This document shows positions 14,923-19,039 of a DNA stretch of 19,039 nucleotides, one piece after another. The position numbers and the translations under genes were made by a program. The notes under the pieces are model-generated. The model worked only from the letters and a program-made list of their open reading frames with translations. It had not been told where the DNA came from and did no database searches. The DNA is from an uncultured Streptococcus sp. (GTDB taxonomy: Bacteria > Bacillota > Bacilli > Lactobacillales > Streptococcaceae): contig CAKPZX010000033.1 of NCBI GenBank assembly GCA_934215455.1, positions 1 to 19,039 on the forward strand. The letters run 5' to 3'. Position 1 is the stretch's first letter. Each line of letters starts with the position of its first letter.

Positions 14923-16558
14923 GATTATCCAGCAACTGGTCAATGTCAATATCATCTATGCCAGTCAGCCCGCTCAGATCGCAAAATTACGTGCCAAACA
15001 GGCAAAAAAGCCGGACGTCAAACTCAATGTCGCCCGCAAATCGGTGCTCAACTATCTCTTTTTAGGATTGGTCTATTTCCTCATATTTGGCTTGCTCTTT
15101 AGTATCTATGATTTTGTCAACCAACCAGCCTTCTTTGTCAATATGGTGGCCCTCTTTTCCCTGATGACCATTTCCCAAGGCTTTATGAGTTTTTACAATG
15201 TCTTTTATGAAAGCAAGGACCTCCAGTTTTACAGGCCCTATGCCTTCTCAGATGCAGAAGTCATAGCAGGAAAGAGCATCTCAGTCATCCTGACTCTTCT
15301 CATGGCTATCCTTCCCTTGATCAGCTATTTTCTGATCCTGCCTGTCCAAGCAGGTGGCTTTATTCCGTTAGGGATCCTACTAGGCCTCTTTTGTGCTTTG
15401 ATTCTCTTAGCCGTTCTCTTTTTAGCGACGATCATCCTATCCCATCTGATTACCAAGACCCTCTTTTTCAAAAAACACACGACCCTGGTCTCCAACATCA
15501 TGGTCGGAATTGGTTCTCTTCTGAGTCTAGGAGCTTATCTCTATCTGAATCTAGTCCAGACCCACCGGGTAGAAGTGACAGGGGGCGCAGATGTTCCCAT
15601 TCTATTTCCACCTTTTACGGCCTTTCATCAGTTCATCCTCCATCCTTTTGATGGAGAAGCGATCCTTGGCCTTCTGGGCTGGATCCTGGTCCTTCTGGTC
15701 TTGATTGGCCTGGTTCGCAAAATCGTGATCCCGCAGTTCTATGATGCAGCCCTTGCAGTTGCGACCAACCAAACCGTTAAAGAGCGCGTGAGAGTGCTCC
15801 ATGTGGGTCAGAAAGACTCCTTTAGACGATTTGTCATTCAGTATCATCGCAGACTCTTGAGCGATGGAACACTTATGGTACAAGTCCTTTTGATGATGAG
15901 CATTCTGCCATATATTTTCCTCCTCAGTGGAGCAGCAGGAGCATCGAAAAATATAGGAGGCCTCAGTCTTTACTTGACGCCCCAGTATCTGGTACCACTG
16001 ACCCTTGTTGCCATCTTGATCGGTGTTTTCAATAGTTTTGGAGGCTTGACCAGTATTGGTATTTCGCTAGAGCGCGAAAACTTTGAGTACTTGAGATCGC
16101 TCCCTATTGATTTCAAACGCTATCTCTTCATGAAGTTTTGGTTGCTCTATCTGGTGCAATCCATCCTTCCTGTCATTCTTCTAGTTGGTGTTTGTCTCTA
16201 TTTTGGCGTCCATCCCTTGGCTATCCTAGCCATGCTGCTGATCTGGGTTGTAACGACCATTCCGATCTGCATTCGAGACTATGTCAAAGATTTTCAGAAC
16301 TTTAGCACCAATTGGACCAATATCACGGAGTTGATGACCCGTCATCGTGGGAATGCAGTTCTTCAGTCTATTCTCTTGATTGTCTTTCTCTTTGTGATGT
16401 TTCTCTTGATCATTGTCAGCTTCATTTGGACCTATCATTCCGTCAGCACCCTGCTGGCTGTGATCCTTTATAGTGTCATCCTGTTAATTGGAGCAGGCAT
16501 CAGCTACACCATCTACCGCAAAAAAATCCGTACCCTCTACCAAGAGATCGGAGAATAA
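14912..16558 (+). CDS. ABC transporter permease, about 12 membrane segments
   Basis: A 548-residue integral membrane protein. I count about six hydrophobic segments in the first half, from roughly residue 45 to 270. A hydrophilic stretch around 275-310 (NQTVKERVRVLHVGQKDSF) follows, and then about six more to the C-terminus. This is twice the usual 6-segment ABC-2 permease, so one chain could form the whole membrane part with two copies of the neighbouring ATPase. The N-terminal 40 residues are hydrophilic and basic. ATG 14912 is preferred, with AGAAGG 8 bases upstream; GTG 14903 would add three residues. Repeat copy 2 follows the stop directly. Confidence 0.88.
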   Translation: MRLKIIQQLVNVNIIYASQPAQIAKLRAKQAKKPDVKLNVARKSVLNYLFLGLVYFLIFGLLFSIYDFVNQPAFFVNMVALFSLMTISQGFMSFYNVFYESKDLQFYRPYAFSDAEVIAGKSISVILTLLMAILPLISYFLILPVQAGGFIPLGILLGLFCALILLAVLFLATIILSHLITKTLFFKKHTTLVSNIMVGIGSLLSLGAYLYLNLVQTHRVEVTGGADVPILFPPFTAFHQFILHPFDGEAILGLLGWILVLLVLIGLVRKIVIPQFYDAALAVATNQTVKERVRVLHVGQKDSFRRFVIQYHRRLLSDGTLMVQVLLMMSILPYIFLLSGAAGASKNIGGLSLYLTPQYLVPLTLVAILIGVFNSFGGLTSIGISLERENFEYLRSLPIDFKRYLFMKFWLLYLVQSILPVILLVGVCLYFGVHPLAILAMLLIWVVTTIPICIRDYVKDFQNFSTNWTNITELMTRHRGNAVLQSILLIVFLFVMFLLIIVSFIWTYHSVSTLLAVILYSVILLIGAGISYTIYRKKIRTLYQEIGE

Positions 16559-16560
16559 AA

Positions 16561-16739
16561 AAAGAGAGTGGGACAGAAATCGGTCATTCGTTAGAATTCG
16601 ATTTCGTCGTCCCACCTCCGCACAGTTGAGTAGGGCTGTAAAAGCTGATGAAATCAGCTTAGTAGAGCCCACTCAACCACTGCGTCTTGCTCGACAATCC
16701 AAAAATAATTGAGAGGCTAGGACTTATGTCCCAGCCTCC
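16561..16739 (+). repeat. Structured intergenic repeat, copy 2 (full length)
   Basis: The element fills the gap between the convergent permease and degV genes. Hairpin 1 pairs GTGGGAC (16568-16574) with GTCCCAC (16609-16615) and GAAATCG (16576-16582) with CGATTTC (16599-16605). Hairpin 2 pairs GTTGAGT (16625-16631) with ACTCAAC (16671-16677) and GGGCT (16633-16637) with AGCCC (16666-16670). Inside it, AGCTGAT pairs with ATCAGCT (16643-16659). Hairpin 3 is the terminator-like GAGGCTAGGAC stem at 16713-16738. Bases 16668-16738 match copy 3 in inverse orientation at 70 of 71 positions. Confidence 0.85.
16713..16738 (-). terminator. Terminator-like hairpin shared by the convergent permease and degV genes
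   Basis: GAGGCTAGGAC pairs with GTCCCAGCCTC (10 of 11 pairs, one A-C mismatch) around a TTAT loop. Read from degV it lies 15 bases after the stop and is followed by TCAATTATTTTT. Read from the permease side it is followed only by CTTTT. It probably serves degV mainly and may act in both directions. Confidence 0.65.
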
Positions 16740-16752
16740 TTTTAGTGGTAAC

Positions 16753-17595
16753 TTAAATTTCATAGCCCATGAGGAGGCCGCCTTCTTCGGCGTAGAAACT
16801 ACAAAGTCCAGAAGTAGGAAGGACTTCGATCATTGCATGGGCAAATTTTTCACGAACCAATGCAGAGAATTGCTCGATAAATTTTTCATTGTTGCGGTGG
16901 GCGATGGTGATGTGGCCGCCAGCATAACCCGCCTTGATCAATTCATCAAAAGCAGCCTTGATCGCTTTCTTTTGGCCACGAGCTTTTTGAAGCAACTCAA
17001 GAGTACCGGTCTTACTAGCTTCGCCGACCATACGGATATTGAGGAGTCCGACAACAGTCCCGATCAATTTGCTGAGACGCCCATTTTTGACCAGATTATC
17101 AACTTTAGCCAAAACAAAGAGCAACTTCGTCTTAGACTGATAGGTTGTGATCACATCGACCACTTGATCAAAATCAAGGCCTTCAGCGACCAACTGATTG
17201 AGCTTGCGAACGATCAGGTCCACCTCCCCCCCAGCTGACAAGCTATTGATGACGTGGATATTGGTATTCGGATGCTCTTCCAGATAAATCTTCTTCGCCA
17301 CCTCTGCACTATTGTAGCTACCTGAAAGGGTTCCAGTGATGGTCACAACGACAATATTTTCAGCCCCTTCAAAGGACTTCATGTAGTCATCAGGACTCGG
17401 GCAGGCAGACTTAGAAGCTGTCGTGGTCGCATACATCTCTTCCATCATCTGATCGATATTGAGGTGGGCGTCATCTGTGTAGATAGTTTCTCCCACTTGG
17501 ATGGTCAATGGGACACTGACAAACTCCGTATCCGGTGCCAGATTGTCCAAAGAGCGGTAGTCACAGCCTGAATCCGCAATAATTTTCCATTTCAT
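16753..17595 (-). CDS. DegV family (FakB-type) fatty-acid-binding protein
   Basis: A 280-residue cytoplasmic protein of normal DegV length. The N-terminal MKWKIIADSGCD, the TASKSACPSPDDY stretch near residue 60 and TITGTLSGSYNSA near 85-97 are family hallmarks that form the fatty-acid carboxyl site. Characterised relatives (FakB) hold a fatty acid while the kinase FakA phosphorylates it, feeding exogenous fatty acid into phospholipid. Streptococci carry several FakB paralogues with different chain preference; which this is cannot be told. ATG 17595 is chosen as the family N-terminus, with GAGG 9 bases upstream; the frame runs further upstream but across the promoter. It is divergent from a TetR regulator with interlocked promoters, so regulation by that protein is likely. 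Confidence 0.9.
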   Translation of the reverse strand: MKWKIIADSGCDYRSLDNLAPDTEFVSVPLTIQVGETIYTDDAHLNIDQMMEEMYATTTASKSACPSPDDYMKSFEGAENIVVVTITGTLSGSYNSAEVAKKIYLEEHPNTNIHVINSLSAGGEVDLIVRKLNQLVAEGLDFDQVVDVITTYQSKTKLLFVLAKVDNLVKNGRLSKLIGTVVGLLNIRMVGEASKTGTLELLQKARGQKKAIKAAFDELIKAGYAGGHITIAHRNNEKFIEQFSALVREKFAHAMIEVLPTSGLCSFYAEEGGLLMGYEI

Positions 17596-17621
17596 CAGTT
17601 CATACCTCATAATTGTATAAA

Positions 17622-17631
17622 AATGTACATT
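17622..17631. promoter_or_regulatory. Palindrome overlapping the tetR -35, possible operator
   Basis: AATGTACATT is a perfect 10-bp palindrome overlapping the first two bases of the TTGACA -35 of the tetR promoter and lying in the degV leader. In addition, ATAATTGTA (17609-17617) and TACAATTAT (17653-17661) form a perfect 9-bp inverted pair whose centres are 44 bases apart; the second arm covers the shared -10 zone. These are candidate TetR-family binding sites. Confidence 0.4.
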
Positions 17632-17658
17632 GACAAGTATTATGTCTTCTTTTACAAT
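17630..17658 (+). promoter_or_regulatory. tetR promoter
   Basis: A perfect TTGACA (17630-17635), a 17-base spacer and TACAAT (17653-17658) predict transcription from about 17665, some 60 bases before the tetR ATG. The -10 overlaps the last two bases of the degV -10 on the other strand. Confidence 0.8.
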
Positions 17659-17685
17659 TATATCATGAAGTACAATGCTATCCAA
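17657..17685 (-). promoter_or_regulatory. degV promoter
   Basis: On the minus strand, TTGGAT (17685-17680), 17 bases, and TATAAT (17662-17657) with TGA directly before it form an extended -10 promoter. Transcription would start near 17650, giving a leader of about 55 bases before ATG 17595. Confidence 0.8.
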
Positions 17686-17724
17686 GCAGATATCATCAGG
17701 TGAGACAGATAGAAAGTAAATGTT

Positions 17725-18294
17725 ATGGCAGAAAGAAAAATATCCGAGAAATCCTTGGAAAATCTCAAACGATTTAACCGAGAAAACAATGCGATTACAC
17801 GAGAATCCATCGAAATCTCTCTCCTGCAATTGTTGGAGAAAAAAGATCTGAAAAAGATCACCATATCTGAGCTGGTTCAGCGTGCCGGTGTCTCTCGCGC
17901 AGCCTTTTACCGTAATTATGACTCCAAGGAAGAGATTCTAGAGTCCATCTTTCAATCTAGTATTGCAAAGATTACCAAGTCTTTAGATGGCTACAACCTC
18001 AAGACAGACCTCTACCAAGTTTGGGTCTACCTCTTTAAGGAAGTCAAGAAAGAAGCCAAGATCATCAGTCTAGCCATTGATTATAATTTCGAGCGGCTCT
18101 TGACCAAGGCAGTCTATGATTTTTTAGAAAAACGAAATGGCAGCTCCTCGAATGGCGCTGGTAGCTACCTCAATTCCTTCTGGAGCTCAGCCATCGTCTC
18201 TGTCATCTCCAAATGGATCAAGGATGGCATGAAGATCCCCGCCGAGAAGATCGCGACCCTTGGACTCCCTCTCTTCCCACAAAAGAAGAAGTAA
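17725..18294 (+). CDS. TetR/AcrR family transcriptional regulator
   Basis: A 189-residue regulator. After a basic N-terminal tail, residues about 23-70 form the TetR DNA-binding domain: ITRESIEISLLQLLEKK, KKITISELVQRAGVSRAAFY (helix-turn-helix) and RNYDSKEEILESIF. The C-terminal ligand and dimer domain is helical and of usual size, ending in a basic PQKKK. ATG 17725 is the only reasonable start, since an in-frame TAG lies at 17710. The ribosome binding site is weak (GAAAG). Being divergent from degV with overlapping -10 boxes, it is likely to control degV and itself. A fatty acid or acyl derivative is a plausible inducer, by inference from degV function only. Confidence 0.92.
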   Translation: MAERKISEKSLENLKRFNRENNAITRESIEISLLQLLEKKDLKKITISELVQRAGVSRAAFYRNYDSKEEILESIFQSSIAKITKSLDGYNLKTDLYQVWVYLFKEVKKEAKIISLAIDYNFERLLTKAVYDFLEKRNGSSSNGAGSYLNSFWSSAIVSVISKWIKDGMKIPAEKIATLGLPLFPQKKK

Positions 18295-18296
18295 TC

Positions 18297-18315
18297 ACCA
18301 CCGAGAGGTGGTTTT
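18297..18315 (+). terminator. Weak terminator after tetR
   Basis: ACCACC (18297-18302) pairs with GGTGGT (18307-18312) around a GAGA loop, but only a short T run follows. Some read-through into the HD gene is possible. No clear promoter was found in the 98-base gap before that gene. Confidence 0.5.
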
Positions 18316-18393
18316 AAAGTAAACTGCACATCTCCATAACTAGTTTAAATGAATAGATAAAACTGAGCAGAGATTAAACAAAGGACAAGAACG

Positions 18394-18963
18394 ATGATCG
18401 AAGAACGAATCCAAGCTGCTAAGCAGTATGTTAAAACCTTATTTGCTGATCGAGCGGATGGCCATGATGTGGAGCATACCCTCCGCGTTTATACCAATGC
18501 TATGAGAATTGCACAAGCAGAAGGTCCATGTGATCTGGAGATAGTGGGCTTGTCAGCTCTTCTTCACGATGCTGATGATGATAAATTGTTTCATACAGAG
18601 AATAATGCGAATGCTCGCATGTTTCTAGAAGAGATCGGTATTCCTCAAGACCAAATCGACCAGATTTGTCGGGTTATCAATGCTGTTTCTTTCAGCAAAA
18701 ATCGTGGGAAGCATCCAGAAACCTTAGAAGGCAAGATTGTCCAGGATGCAGACCGCCTGGATGCGATAGGAGCTGTAGGAATTGCGCGAACATTTTCCTA
18801 TGGTGGCCACAAAGGGAGGTCCCTCACTGATACCGTCCAACATTTCCACGATAAGTTGCTCCTCTTAAAAGATGAAATGAACACGGAGACTGCTAAGCAA
18901 ATAGCAGAAAGTCGCCATCAATTTTTAATCACTTTTCTAAAAGAACTAGAGAAGGAACTCTAA
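18394..18963 (+). CDS. HD-domain phosphohydrolase (YpgQ-like)
   Basis: A 189-residue cytoplasmic protein with an HD metal-dependent phosphohydrolase domain. The ligand set is visible: GHDVEHT (His24, His28), LLHDADDD (His58, Asp59) and VQDADRLDAIGAVGI (Asp118, Asp120, Asp123). This spacing and the DADRLDAIGAVG segment fit the YpgQ/YedJ branch; YpgQ of Bacillus is a nucleotide pyrophosphohydrolase. Substrate here is inferred only from family. AAAGGA lies 8 bases before ATG 18394. It may be read partly from the tetR promoter. Repeat copy 3 begins a few bases after the stop and supplies its terminator. Confidence 0.9.
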   Translation: MIEERIQAAKQYVKTLFADRADGHDVEHTLRVYTNAMRIAQAEGPCDLEIVGLSALLHDADDDKLFHTENNANARMFLEEIGIPQDQIDQICRVINAVSFSKNRGKHPETLEGKIVQDADRLDAIGAVGIARTFSYGGHKGRSLTDTVQHFHDKLLLLKDEMNTETAKQIAESRHQFLITFLKELEKEL

Positions 18964-18968
18964 CAAAA

Positions 18969-19039
18969 GAGGCTGGGACAAAAGTCCTAGCCTCTCAATT
19001 ATTTTTGGATTGTCGAGCAAGACGCAGTGGTTGAGTGGG
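18969..19039 (-). repeat. Structured intergenic repeat, copy 3 (inverted, cut by window end)
   Basis: This is the end of the same element as copy 2, in opposite orientation. Its 71 visible bases match 16668-16738 in reverse complement with one difference, in the hairpin loop (TTTT against TTAT). The hairpin at 18969-18994, GAGGCTGGGAC with GTCCTAGCCTC, followed by TCAATTATTTTT, sits 5 bases after the HD gene stop and serves as its likely terminator. The window ends inside hairpin 2. Confidence 0.9.

Noticed and set aside
16687..17238. 183-codon open frame on the plus strand opposite degV
   Set aside because: It starts inside repeat copy 2 and mirrors the DegV coding sequence; its protein shows no family features.
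10494..19039. Intergenic repeats as a CRISPR array, or as pneumococcal BOX or RUP elements
   Set aside because: Copies are kilobases apart, of differing orientation and without spacers; the sequences do not contain the BOX or RUP core words I know.
16668..19039. Composite transposon bounded by the inverted repeats
   Set aside because: No transposase or visible target-site duplication lies in the block; the repeats look like terminator and 3' elements.

Overview
The window looks like chromosomal DNA of an oral Streptococcus of the mitis/sanguinis type. The evidence is low GC, Shine-Dalgarno-led genes with extended -10 (TGnTATAAT) promoters, an LPxTG surface protein, an Ali/Ami-type peptide-binding lipoprotein behind a perfect CodY box, and small intergenic repeat elements of the GAGTGGGA / GAGGCTGGGAC kind. 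A species close to S. parasanguinis is a guess from gene content; no marker gene here settles it. There are no rRNA or tRNA genes, CRISPR arrays, transposases or phage genes.

Positions 1-3715 are the accessory part. This stretch is visibly AT-rich and holds a run of small same-strand genes with tight spacing or overlaps: a 5'-truncated hypothetical protein, a decayed ORF, a DraG/ARH-type ADP-ribosylglycohydrolase, a SUKH (SMI1/KNR4-like) protein, two unrecognised acidic proteins (one alpha-helical, HEAT-like) and a NADAR (YbiA-like) protein. The mix of SUKH with two different ADP-ribose-acting families resembles the arrays of immunity genes found downstream of polymorphic or type VII (LXG) toxins. 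No toxin is visible in the window.

Positions 3716-10075 are a peptide-use region: an M42 aminopeptidase, a lone oligopeptide-binding lipoprotein with a perfect CodY operator, and a 1009-residue cell-wall-anchored X-prolyl dipeptidyl-peptidase-like protein. Good intrinsic terminators separate some of these units, so they are probably individually transcribed.

Positions 10076-12500 hold thioredoxin (+) and a cytoplasmic GH13 alpha-amylase (-), which converge. The 330-base gap between them contains a structured repeat element, a terminator for each gene and a strong-looking orphan promoter overlapped by a cre site. The amylase promoter is overlapped by a near-perfect MalR-type operator.

Positions 12502-16558 carry a RocB-like M20 peptidase followed by a two-gene ABC transporter, probably one operon. 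Positions 16561-19039 carry degV (-), a divergent TetR regulator (+) with interlocked promoters, and an HD-domain phosphohydrolase (+). This three-gene block lies between inverted copies of the structured repeat, which match at 70 of 71 compared positions; the second copy runs off the window end. Comparing the two full-length copies shows stems that change sequence but keep pairing, which points to a conserved RNA structure.
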